Assembly (NCBI GenBank): GCA_003559755.1
Contig: PWKM01000026.1
Span: forward strand, 1 to 16,545
Direction: 5' to 3'
Origin: Planctomycetota bacterium
GTDB lineage: Bacteria; Planctomycetota; PUPC01
DNA length: 16,545 nt
Shown in pieces: positions 1-7,815 of this stretch. Both the position numbers and the translations under genes were made by a program. A model generated the notes under the pieces. The model saw only the letters and a list, made by a program, of their open reading frames with translations. It had not been told where the DNA came from and made no database searches. How positions within the stretch are numbered: position 1 is the stretch's first letter; every line of letters begins with the position of its first letter.

Positions 1-1
1 C

Positions 2-1345
2 AAGGGCGGAGACATCGTCCTTCGCGTCGACCGAGACGGCGAAACCAGCGAAATCGAGCTCACCACACCCGAGCAGGGACGCATCGACATCAGCCAAGAG
101 TTTATGAGGCAGGGCGCGGGATACGTAACCACGATCGTCGGGTATATTGAACCGGGCAGCCCGGCACACCAGGCGGGAATTGAGCCCGGCTCCCGGCTGC
201 TGCGCATCGGCGAGACGAGCGTACACGCCTGGCAGGATTTCCGGCGAACGGCGCAGCTTAACCCGAACACCACGCTGCCGGTCGAGCTCGTCACCCCGGA
301 CGGCGAGCGGAGGACGCTCGACGTCGCCACGAACAAAACCCCATACTGGAGCTTGGGCATCATCGCCCTCTGGCCGAGCCGGCTGGGGCCGGTACGGCCC
401 AACTTCCCCGCCGACCGGGCGGGCCTCGAGACCGGCGACACCATCGCCGCGGTCAACGACCAAGAGGTGCAAGACTGGCACGTGCTCAAGCAGTTGATCC
501 TGAACGCGGCGCCCGGTGAGGTTGTGCTCACCGTTCGCCGGAACAGAGACGACGGAGAAGCGGGGCCGCCCGAGACGGTGAACGTCACGCTCGAGCCCGG
601 CATGGACATTCACGATGTCCTGGGTGTCGCCCGTTCCAAGCACCCGGTGGTCCGAGGGTTCATCGACGGCGCACCGGCGGCTGAGGCCGGGATCAAGGTC
701 GGGGCCATCCTGCTGAAGTGCGAGCCGGCCAACGGATCGACACAGCCGGAGATTATGAACTGGCCGGACCCCGTGCATCTGCACGAGTTGGCGGAGTATC
801 GGGAGGGCGCTGCCCCCGACCGATACACGGTGACTGTCGAACAGGAAGGCGAGGAGATGACGGCTGCCGTTACGGCCGTGCGAGCGTACCGGGGTCAGAT
901 CGGGCTCGCTCCCCGGCTCGACATGACCCGCACGGTCGATCCGGGCCGTCCCGTCGCCGCCTTGTGGCAGGGCATCGTCGAGACCGGGCAGTGGATGAGC
1001 TTGGCCGTCCGGTCGCTTTATATGCTGGTCACGGGCCGCCTCTCGATGGAGATGCTGTCCGGCCCGGTGATGATCGTCACGGCAACGCGGTACACCGCCG
1101 AGGCGGGTTTCACCACGTTTATCGAGTTCCTGGTGATGGTCACCGTCCACCTGGGCATCATCAACCTCGTCCCCCTGCCTGTTCTGGACGGCGGGCACCT
1201 GGCATTCCTGGGCATCGAGAAAATCCGGGGGAAGCCGCTGCCCGACCGGGTGATGGGAGCCATCATGTACGCGGGCCTCATCGCCCTCCTGGCCCTGATG
1301 GCATTCGTCACCCTGAACGACATCCTCAAGCTGACAAACCTGTAG
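2..1345 (+). CDS. Site-2 membrane metalloprotease with multiple PDZ domains (RseP-like), 5' end outside window
   Basis: The reading frame is open from base 2, so the gene starts before the window and only its C-terminal 447 residues are visible. Family knowledge: site-2 proteases (M50, RseP/RasP/YluC type) cut transmembrane helices of anti-sigma factors or remnant signal peptides within the cytoplasmic membrane. Seen: the conserved C-terminal zinc-ligand motif LDGG (bases 1184-1195) inside a hydrophobic stretch that follows a typical LSGPVMI segment, then a last membrane helix near the C-terminus. Upstream of these are three PDZ-like units (about bases 119-325, 350-600 and 620-885), each with a G-x-x-P-A-x-x-A-G-[IL] core, plus what looks like the tail of a fourth at bases 2-75. 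The HExxH motif should lie upstream and cannot be checked. RseP normally has two PDZ domains, so three or four is unusual. mnmG follows 18-24 bp downstream, suggesting cotranscription. Confidence 0.9.
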   Translation, partial: KGGDIVLRVDRDGETSEIELTTPEQGRIDISQEFMRQGAGYVTTIVGYIEPGSPAHQAGIEPGSRLLRIGETSVHAWQDFRRTAQLNPNTTLPVELVTPDGERRTLDVATNKTPYWSLGIIALWPSRLGPVRPNFPADRAGLETGDTIAAVNDQEVQDWHVLKQLILNAAPGEVVLTVRRNRDDGEAGPPETVNVTLEPGMDIHDVLGVARSKHPVVRGFIDGAPAAEAGIKVGAILLKCEPANGSTQPEIMNWPDPVHLHELAEYREGAAPDRYTVTVEQEGEEMTAAVTAVRAYRGQIGLAPRLDMTRTVDPGRPVAALWQGIVETGQWMSLAVRSLYMLVTGRLSMEMLSGPVMIVTATRYTAEAGFTTFIEFLVMVTVHLGIINLVPLPVLDGGHLAFLGIEKIRGKPLPDRVMGAIMYAGLIALLALMAFVTLNDILKLTNL

Positions 1346-1369
1346 GGGCCGGGCAACGGGCGGGTGCCA

Positions 1370-3190
1370 ATGGAGCACGGCAAGTACGATGTGGTGGTGG
1401 TCGGGGGCGGACACGCCGGCTGCGAGGCGGCATTAGCCGCCGCCCGGATGGGGGCAAGAACGCTGCTGATGACCATCCGCCGCGACACCATCGGCCGGAT
1501 GTCCTGCAATCCGGCCGTCGGCGGTCTGGCCAAGGGCCAACTCGCTCGGGAGGTCGATGCGCTGGGCGGGCAGATGGCCCGAACTACCGACGCGACCGGC
1601 ATCCAGTTCAAAATGCTCAACAGGAAAAAAGGCCCCGCCGTACACTCGCCCCGCGCCCAGGTCGACCGGATGCTCTACGAACGCACTATGCAGCGCGTGG
1701 TCGAACACTGCCCCAACCTCGATGTCGTCGAGGACACTGCCGCCGCCATCCTCACCGATGACCGGGGGGTGACCGGCGTTTCGGGCAAGGGGGGGCGCCG
1801 GTATCTCGGCCGGCGGGTGGTCCTCACCACCGGAACATTCCTGCGGGGGATCATCCACCTCGGTCCCCAGCAGACCCCGGCCGGTCGAATCGACGAGCCC
1901 CCGGCAAACGAACTATCTCTGTCGCTCGAATCGCTCGGCCTCGAGCTGGGCCGGCTCAAGACGGGCACACCCCCCCGACTGGAACGATCGACTCTCGACT
2001 TCGACGCCGTCACCGAACAGTACGGCGACCCGGAGCCGAAGCCGTTCTCCTTTGCCACCGAGAAGCTCGACCGGCCCGACGTGCCCTGCTACCTCACGCA
2101 CACCACGCCCGAGACGCACGCCATCATCGGCGACAACCTCGACCGGGCTCCCCTCTACACCGGCCAGATCACGAGCACCGAGCCGCGGTACTGCCCGGCC
2201 GTCGAGACCAAGATCGTGCGCTTCCCCGACAAGAGCTCGCACCTCATCTTCCTCGAACCGGAGGGCGAAGATTCGCCACTCATATACTGCAACGGCCTGG
2301 CGACCAGCTTGCCCCGCGATGTGCAGGAGCGGATGATCCGGTCCGTACCCGGCCTCGAACGCGCCCGCATCATCCGTCACGGTTACGCCATCGAATACGA
2401 TATTGTCCCGCCCACTCAGACCGGCCCGACACTCGAGAGCCGGCGCATCGACGGCCTGTTCCTCGCCGGACAGATCAACGGAACGTCCGGCTATGAGGAG
2501 GCGGCCGGCCAGGGCATCGTGGCGGGGATCAACGCGGCGAAGGGCGTGCTCGAGGGCGAGCCGCTTATCCTAACGCGGGCCGAGGCATACATCGGCGTTC
2601 TCATCGACGACCTGGTTACCAAGGGGACCGAAGAGCCGTACCGAATGTTCACGTCGCGGGCAGAGTACCGGCTCCTGCTCCGCCAGGACAACGCCGACCG
2701 GCGGCTGATGGCATACGGGCACGCCTGCGGGCTGATATCCGGCGAGCAGTTCGACCGGCTCCGGCGCAAGGAGGACCAGATCGCAGAGACCCACGATTAT
2801 CTGGCCACACACCGCCATAACGGAAAAACGCTGAGGCGCCTGCTCCGCCGGACCGAGAACCACTTCGAAAACATCGAGGCACTGGACGAGGGACTGGCCA
2901 GAATGGACCTCACCGAGGGAGCGGCGGAACAGGTCGAGATCGAGGTGAAATACGAGGGCTACATCCGGCGCCAGCAGGACGAAATCCGACGCTTCCGGCG
3001 GATGGAGGCCAGGCGCATCCCCGCGGACATCGACTACTCGAAGGTCGGCGGGCTGACCCGCGAGGCCTGCGAGAAGCTGTCTGCGATCCGCCCCGTCTCC
3101 ATCGGGCAGGCATCGCGTATCTCGGGTGTGTCGCCCGCAGACATCAGCATTCTGATCGTACATTTATCATCGGGAGGAGGCGGCCAATGA
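1370..3190 (+). CDS. mnmG: tRNA uridine-5-carboxymethylaminomethyl modification enzyme MnmG (GidA)
   Basis: MnmG is the FAD-dependent partner of the GTPase MnmE. Together they add the cmnm5 group to the wobble uridine of certain tRNAs, using methylene-tetrahydrofolate as carbon donor. Seen (numbering from the ATG at 1370): the FAD Rossmann motif GGGHAG at residues 12-17; the family signature around SCNPAVGG with Cys46, matching the first catalytic cysteine (Cys47 in E. coli); the second cysteine in RYCP at residue 275 (E. coli Cys277); and the late FAD-contacting segment with AGQINGTSGYEEAAGQG. The C-terminal helical domain ends with the usual KLSAIRPVSIGQASRISGV-type sequence. Length is 606 residues, close to the usual 620-630. 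I chose ATG 1370; GTG 1364 is in frame, adds two residues and cannot be excluded, as neither has a clear Shine-Dalgarno. It lies just after the protease gene and its stop overlaps the next gene. Confidence 0.97.
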   Translation: MEHGKYDVVVVGGGHAGCEAALAAARMGARTLLMTIRRDTIGRMSCNPAVGGLAKGQLAREVDALGGQMARTTDATGIQFKMLNRKKGPAVHSPRAQVDRMLYERTMQRVVEHCPNLDVVEDTAAAILTDDRGVTGVSGKGGRRYLGRRVVLTTGTFLRGIIHLGPQQTPAGRIDEPPANELSLSLESLGLELGRLKTGTPPRLERSTLDFDAVTEQYGDPEPKPFSFATEKLDRPDVPCYLTHTTPETHAIIGDNLDRAPLYTGQITSTEPRYCPAVETKIVRFPDKSSHLIFLEPEGEDSPLIYCNGLATSLPRDVQERMIRSVPGLERARIIRHGYAIEYDIVPPTQTGPTLESRRIDGLFLAGQINGTSGYEEAAGQGIVAGINAAKGVLEGEPLILTRAEAYIGVLIDDLVTKGTEEPYRMFTSRAEYRLLLRQDNADRRLMAYGHACGLISGEQFDRLRRKEDQIAETHDYLATHRHNGKTLRRLLRRTENHFENIEALDEGLARMDLTEGAAEQVEIEVKYEGYIRRQQDEIRRFRRMEARRIPADIDYSKVGGLTREACEKLSAIRPVSIGQASRISGVSPADISILIVHLSSGGGGQ

Positions 3191-3696
3191 CCCGGCGGAT
3201 TCTGTTCTGGATCATCGTCATCGCCGCAGTGACCGGCACCGGATATCACGTCGTCGGGCGGTACTTCCGCACAGACGAGTCGAGAATCCGGAAGGCCGTG
3301 ACAGATTGTGCCGGAGCCCTGGAGAGCGGCCGGGCACATCGAATCTACATCGCCCTCCAGCGCAACCTCGCCTCCGACTACGCCCACAAGGGCGAGATCG
3401 CCCCGATCGACCGGGGCACGGCGATATCCTACCTCGCCCGGCTGGTCCAGAGATATGAAAACTTCGAGGTCGATATCCGGCGGATGGACGTATCCATCGA
3501 GAACGGAGAGGCCGTCGCAGACGTGTGGGGGATCGTCACCGCCGCACCCAGGGGCGCGCCCGAGAACCGCCAGGAGCTGCTCACAGCCGGCGGCCGCAAT
3601 CGGGCCAGAATTGAGTTGCGAAAGGACAACGGACGCTGGCGAATCATCAGTTCCCGACGGCTGGAGGGCACCCTGGACGATCTCCCCACCGAATGA
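3187..3696 (+). CDS. Small membrane-anchored protein, possible NTF2/SnoaL-like fold, unknown function
   Basis: This 169-residue protein is not one I recognise by name. It has a single N-terminal membrane segment (about residues 5-23, preceded by MTRR), so it is probably anchored in the cytoplasmic membrane with the rest outside. The remainder alternates a helix-rich first half with amphipathic strands and ends in a stretch of the form ARIELRKDNGRWRIISSRR. That ending, together with the size, resembles NTF2/SnoaL-like domains; this is inference from pattern only. The start is well supported: ATG 3187 overlaps the mnmG stop as ATGA and a strong GGGAGGAGG lies at 3172-3180, so translation is probably coupled to mnmG. 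No catalytic motif is evident. It could equally be a small periplasmic scaffold or stress protein. A convergent lipoprotein gene ends 93 bp downstream, and I see only a weak inverted repeat (CCCGAT 3713-3718 with ATCGGG) as a possible transcription end. Confidence 0.8.
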   Translation: MTRRILFWIIVIAAVTGTGYHVVGRYFRTDESRIRKAVTDCAGALESGRAHRIYIALQRNLASDYAHKGEIAPIDRGTAISYLARLVQRYENFEVDIRRMDVSIENGEAVADVWGIVTAAPRGAPENRQELLTAGGRNRARIELRKDNGRWRIISSRRLEGTLDDLPTE

Positions 3697-3789
3697 TTGG
3701 GGACGCCGGCCGCCCGATGCCCGAACGGAGCGGGGGATCGGGGGCTTTACCGCACTTCGCCTCGCTTGTGCGCCCTCCCCTGCTCCCGG

Positions 3790-4773
3790 CTATTCCCCGT
3801 CATTCTCTTCCGCCTCCGGGCGATAGACATCACGCTCCGGATCGGCCTGCCGTTGCCCGGCCCGGCCGAAATTCAGGTCTTTCCCCGCGAAATACTCGTC
3901 GAAGTAGTGGCGGGATGGCTGGAACAAGAACTCCGGGGCGCGGTTGCCGAAGCGGAACAACGGGATGCTGTCGGCAAAGCCGCTCTGCCGCTGCATATTG
4001 GGACCGTTGAAGTACATCTGAAGCAGCTCGATCATCACCTCTTCGTTACCCAGGAAATCGCTGCCGGACTGATCGTTGTTATCCCACGCGAAGTCGATGA
4101 GATGGGCTTTCCGCGGTCGCGTGCCCGCCGCTCGCTGCCCGGCCCTGCGGACAACGACCGGGCTATAGCATTCGAAGGTGAACTTCAGATGCAGGCCGTC
4201 CATCATGTCCTGGAAGACCGGCTGGAGATGGCGATACACCTGTGCGTCGGCAGGGCTTGTCTGCCCGGCTTCCGGCCCGCTTCCGGCTCCGGGTGCCCGG
4301 AACTGGATAGCCATCCACCCGGCTCGCCTGCCGTCCCACGTATTCTCGAACATCGGCCACTCGCGGCACTCGATGACGTGGTGCTCCGCGTAGTTGCCCG
4401 CCCCGACATAAGGCGAAACGTACTTGAAATCGGTCAACTTAGGGATTTTGAACACGCTGACCGCCTCGCGGGCACCACGGTCGGCATCCCGGACCTCGTG
4501 ACTCACCATCTCGATCCCTTCGCCCATGTGTCGCATCCGCTCGAGGATCGCCTCTCTGCGGAGAAGCGATTCGATCCCCTCTTCCGGTACGCCCTCGCCC
4601 CGATATTCGAGCAGCCGCCGGGAGAACTGGAGGCGCTCGGTAATCGTGGCGCTCCCGTCCTCGTGAAGCTTCACGTGGGTATCCAGTTGCAGACAACCGG
4701 CAAACGAGAGCAGCGGCAACAACGCCGCGGCCAGGCATCGAACGGCAAGTCGAACGAATATGGAAGACCTCAT
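3790..4773 (-). CDS. Lipoprotein of unknown function
   Basis: This 327-residue protein begins with a basic, hydrophobic signal peptide ending in a lipobox-like SFAGC, with Cys27 as the predicted lipidated residue. Phe at the -3 position is less usual than Leu. Just after it comes a segment of the form HVKLHEDGSATITERLQFS, of a type seen at the start of uncharacterised bacterial lipoproteins whose mature domain begins with a beta-strand and an acidic turn. The rest has no motif I can assign. It is rich in aromatic and charged residues and ends in an acidic tail (PEAEENDGE). The start at 4773 is supported by GAGG eight bases upstream on the minus strand and by a promoter at 4815-4843. It is transcribed away from the paralogue array and towards mnmG's small neighbour. 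An overlapping plus-strand open frame at 3697-4821 is a shadow. Membrane face and function are unknown. Confidence 0.85.
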   Translation of the reverse strand: MRSSIFVRLAVRCLAAALLPLLSFAGCLQLDTHVKLHEDGSATITERLQFSRRLLEYRGEGVPEEGIESLLRREAILERMRHMGEGIEMVSHEVRDADRGAREAVSVFKIPKLTDFKYVSPYVGAGNYAEHHVIECREWPMFENTWDGRRAGWMAIQFRAPGAGSGPEAGQTSPADAQVYRHLQPVFQDMMDGLHLKFTFECYSPVVVRRAGQRAAGTRPRKAHLIDFAWDNNDQSGSDFLGNEEVMIELLQMYFNGPNMQRQSGFADSIPLFRFGNRAPEFLFQPSRHYFDEYFAGKDLNFGRAGQRQADPERDVYRPEAEENDGE

Positions 4774-4814
4774 TTCCTACCTCACACAGAGACCGGGATG
4801 ACCACGTTTGCCAT

Positions 4815-4843
4815 ATTATAACAACAGGAACGGGAATAGTCAG
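4815..4843 (-). promoter_or_regulatory. Sigma-70-type promoter of the lipoprotein gene
   Basis: Read on the minus strand, CTGACT (4843-4838) is followed after exactly 17 bases by a perfect TATAAT (4820-4815). The -35 matches TTGACA at four of six positions. Transcription would start near 4808 and give a leader of about 35 bases carrying the GAGG ribosome site. Confidence 0.65.
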
Positions 4844-4975
4844 CCCCATCGACAATTTTTCCGGAGTTCTCTGCCAACCCTGCCTTTCCACTGCCATCGG
4901 TGCCAAGAGCGCACTACCGCCTGCGCGTTTCCGAGTTTTTCCGGCTGTTCTATAGCACGCGGATCGTGGTTGATG

Positions 4976-4981
4976 TATACT
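4976..4981 (+). promoter_or_regulatory. Probable -10 box of the first propeller gene
   Basis: TATACT lies 67 bases upstream of the start codon. The same kind of box occurs 64 bases before copy 2 and 84 before copy 3, which supports it. I see no convincing -35 at 16-18 bases, so recognition may depend on an activator or on a less constrained sigma factor. Confidence 0.45.
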
Positions 4982-5042
4982 ATCCATATCCTGAGTCTCT
5001 GGCGAAGTATTTGGTCGCGGCTTCCGAAACAGGAGGGGAAAG

Positions 5043-7700
5043 ATGAAAATCGCTTTAATGATTCTTCTGATGTCGGTCGGATGCGCGATGGGAGACGTCA
5101 CCTTCACCACAGAGCCCGAGGCGGCAGTGGTGGACGGCCGGTTGACAGTGACCTTTGCCGTCAGCGGGCCGACCGATGTCGAGGTGACGATCCTCGACAG
5201 CGACGGAGCGCCTGTCCGGCACCTGGCCGCTGGTGTCATCGGCGGGGCCAACCCACCGCCGGAGCCGCTGCAGCGGGGACTGCGCCAGGCCATCGAATGG
5301 GACGGGCTCAACGACAACGGACAGCCGGCCGAAGGAGGGCCGTTCAAGGCCCGAATTCGCAAGGGCCTCAGCCCGCAGTTCGATCGGCTTATCGGGGCCT
5401 CGCCCCATAGCCAGGGTACTCCTGTGGGCTTGGGGACAGACGGCGACGGGAACCTGTACGTGATGTCGAGATGGTCGGCCCCGAACGACCACTATCCGGG
5501 CATGGAGATCAAGCGTTTCGATCGGGAAGGCAACTATATCCGCCAGATTATGCCCTACTCGGCCCAACTCGAAGAGGAGCAGCGAAGCGGCGTCCGGTGG
5601 ATCGCGACGAAGGACGGGGACGAAGTCCCGCTAGTGTATCACGGCCCGAATCACAGCTTATACCCACAGGCCGGGGCGGCCGGCAGACAGAACATCGTCG
5701 TCCGGCCCGATGGGAAGATGGTCACGGCGAACGCCCCGATGGGCGACGGCCCGCACGGATTCCGCCGGACAGAGCGGCGAGTTATCGTGCTCGGCCCGGA
5801 CAGCAGTGTCGGCGACGACTACCTCGGTCCGCTCATCGTGCGGCGGGAATGGGGCGGCGCTGGATACCTCTCGATTGCCCTGTCGCCCGACGGCGATACA
5901 ATCTACGCCGCCGGCCATCGCAACCACGACGGAGTGCCGGTCCCGGCAGTGGTACGAACCGCGTGGGACGCCAAGGGCGAGCCGGATGTCTTCCTGGGGA
6001 ACCCCGACGAGGCAGGCGCCGAGCCGGCCGGGCTGGTCGAGCCGCGCGGACTGGCTGTGGATGGTGAGGGCAACCTCTATGTGGCTGATAACGCCGCCGG
6101 CCGTATCGCCGTGTTCTCGCCCGAGGGCGAGCTGGTCAATGAACTCGCTGTCGATCATCCGGACCAGGTGGCCGTGCATCGCAAGACCGGTGCCGTGTTC
6201 GTGCTGACCCTCCGGGCCGACCAGAACCGCAACCGCAGTCGGCGATGGGTTCAGGGGCAGAACTGGCGAGAAGGCAAACGACTACTCAAGTTCGACGGGC
6301 TCGACGCCGCCGAACCATCGGCGTTACTCGACCTGCCGTCAACCGCTTCCCGAACTATCTTCTGTCTGGACGATTCCGAGGAGCAGGCGGTCCTCTGGTT
6401 GGGCCAGTATTCGTGGGGAGACCGCCAGGTGAAGCGCCTGGCCGATCAAGGCAAGACATTCGGCCCGCTCGAAAATGCCATCGGTGACCGGGAACCGGAA
6501 GGGGCCATCGGTGTCGGGTACATTGACATCGCGGTGGACCCGGCGAGAGATGAGGTCTTCACGGGTAAGCTCGCAGCCGACCGCTACGACGGTCGGACGG
6601 GCGAATACCTGGGTCGGATCAGATTCGACGACCTTCCCCCCAGGCGGGTCGGAGCGCACTGGGGCGAGCTTGCGTTCACCCAAGACGGGCGGCTTATCCT
6701 CCACCAGACGGCGCAAGAGCGGCTGTTCCGATTCGACCGGGAGGGCAATCCGGCGCCCTATCCTCAGCGCCGGCCCAACGACCGACGACCCTACGAGGTG
6801 GCGGGCGATCTGCACCAAGGCCACATGCACTCCCGCGGGCTCGATGTCGCGACCGACGGCAATGTGTATGTGCTCCATCACAAGGACCATCGAGCGCACC
6901 GCGACGGGCGCGTCAGCCAGGTCGGGCCCGACGGCGAGATCGTCCGATCCGAGTTTATCCGAACGGACGTGCAGGTCGGCGGCATCCGCGTCGGCCCGAG
7001 CGGGAATGTCTACGTCGGTGTCCACCTGAAGCCAGCGAGGACGCTGGTGCCCGACTGGTTCGACATCTTCCCCGGCGGACACCTGCTGCCCCAGCGAGAG
7101 CCGGAGCCGCCGGCCGGATGGGGCGCCGAGCCGGGCCAACTGCCGCCCGAGGTCGCTCACTGGTACGTTGAACACTACGGTTCCCTGGTGAAGTTCAAAC
7201 CCGAGGGCGGGCAATTGGTCTTCGACGAGGATGGGGATTACTTCGCTGCCCAGGTCGGCGGCGAACGCGGCGGCTTCGCCCCCGAATGGCGATCCGCCGA
7301 GGGGTGTATCGCTGCCGAAGGCATCGAGTGGATGTGGTACGGTCTGGCACCGATAAGCTCGAGGCGCGGGCTGTCCTCCGTTGTGGGCGGCACGATGTGC
7401 GGGTGCCAGCAGCCGCGGTTCGATCTGGACCGGTATGAACGCATCTTCCTGCCCGACACGTTCCGCTTTGGCGTCACGGTGCTGGATGCCGCGGGCAACC
7501 TGATCACCCGGTTTGGCCAATACGGCAATCAGGACGATCCCGGCGAAGGGGCATATATCCCCTTCGCATGGCCCTATGCAGTGGCCGCATCGAACGAAGC
7601 GATTTATGTGGCTGACATGGTCAACCATCGCATCGTCCGTGTGAGATTGGAGGCGGCACAGGAAATACTGGTCGCGTTGCCGGCTGCTGATGAACAGTAA
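5043..7700 (+). CDS. Secreted FlgD-Ig / NHL beta-propeller protein, paralogue 1
   Basis: This 885-residue protein of unknown function is exported by an N-terminal signal peptide, with likely cleavage after Ala-Met-Gly at residues 15-17. Residues about 20-108 form a FlgD-like Ig domain (strand pattern VEVTILDSDG, later IEWDGLNDNGQ, ending KARIR) with an extra PPPEPLQRGL loop. The rest is propeller-like: blades with D-G-x-G-N-L-Y-V at about 128-160, 334-375 (the clearest NHL repeat, with VADNAAGRIAVFSPEGEL), 597-635, 648-662 and a closing blade at 850-875. Non-NHL conserved blocks lie at 671-718 and 824-845, and a C-x-C motif at Cys786/Cys788. There are no membrane helices and no sorting tail, so it is probably a periplasmic or extracellular soluble protein. 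FlgD-type Ig plus NHL domains usually mediate binding rather than catalysis; a catalytic propeller such as a lactonase or lyase is possible. AGGAGG at 5031-5036 fixes the start. Confidence 0.9.
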   Translation: MKIALMILLMSVGCAMGDVTFTTEPEAAVVDGRLTVTFAVSGPTDVEVTILDSDGAPVRHLAAGVIGGANPPPEPLQRGLRQAIEWDGLNDNGQPAEGGPFKARIRKGLSPQFDRLIGASPHSQGTPVGLGTDGDGNLYVMSRWSAPNDHYPGMEIKRFDREGNYIRQIMPYSAQLEEEQRSGVRWIATKDGDEVPLVYHGPNHSLYPQAGAAGRQNIVVRPDGKMVTANAPMGDGPHGFRRTERRVIVLGPDSSVGDDYLGPLIVRREWGGAGYLSIALSPDGDTIYAAGHRNHDGVPVPAVVRTAWDAKGEPDVFLGNPDEAGAEPAGLVEPRGLAVDGEGNLYVADNAAGRIAVFSPEGELVNELAVDHPDQVAVHRKTGAVFVLTLRADQNRNRSRRWVQGQNWREGKRLLKFDGLDAAEPSALLDLPSTASRTIFCLDDSEEQAVLWLGQYSWGDRQVKRLADQGKTFGPLENAIGDREPEGAIGVGYIDIAVDPARDEVFTGKLAADRYDGRTGEYLGRIRFDDLPPRRVGAHWGELAFTQDGRLILHQTAQERLFRFDREGNPAPYPQRRPNDRRPYEVAGDLHQGHMHSRGLDVATDGNVYVLHHKDHRAHRDGRVSQVGPDGEIVRSEFIRTDVQVGGIRVGPSGNVYVGVHLKPARTLVPDWFDIFPGGHLLPQREPEPPAGWGAEPGQLPPEVAHWYVEHYGSLVKFKPEGGQLVFDEDGDYFAAQVGGERGGFAPEWRSAEGCIAAEGIEWMWYGLAPISSRRGLSSVVGGTMCGCQQPRFDLDRYERIFLPDTFRFGVTVLDAAGNLITRFGQYGNQDDPGEGAYIPFAWPYAVAASNEAIYVADMVNHRIVRVRLEAAQEILVALPAADEQ

Positions 7701-7751
7701 CCGACTTGGCAAAATTGGTCCGATGACAGTGGAATCACGATATTGATCAGG

Positions 7752-7757
7752 TATACT
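7752..7757 (+). promoter_or_regulatory. Probable -10 box of the second propeller gene
   Basis: TATACT inside CAGGTATACTATTG lies 64 bases before the start codon, in the 115-base gap after copy 1. The CAGGTATA context is shared with copy 3 (10528-10535). An ATGACA resembling a -35 sits 23 bases upstream, too far for a normal spacer. Confidence 0.45.
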
Positions 7758-7815
7758 ATTGAGAGGTGCCCCGTCACGGTACAGATGGTCCCGGCCCCGG
7801 AATAGGAGGAGAAAG

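Noticed and set aside
3713..3750. Terminator after the small gene downstream of mnmG
   Set aside because: CCCGAT and ATCGGG form only a 6-base stem with a long loop and just three Ts after it, so it is too weak to call.
3697..4821. 374-residue open frame on the plus strand
   Set aside because: It is the antisense of the lipoprotein gene, has no ribosome site, and its sequence lacks domain features. The minus-strand gene has a promoter, ribosome site and signal peptide.
5043..5100. Lipoprotein signal in paralogue 1 (SVGC at residues 11-14)
   Set aside because: The -3 residue is Ser, and the cysteine aligns with Tyr in copy 2 and has no counterpart in copy 3, while a standard cleavage site at A-M-G is shared by copies 1 and 2.
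7706..7720. Possible sigma-54 promoter (TTGGCA...TTGGTC) before copy 2, and a TGGTCGCGGCTTCC match near 5010
   Set aside because: The GG and GC dinucleotides do not have the required spacing of a -24/-12 promoter at either site, despite rpoN being nearby.
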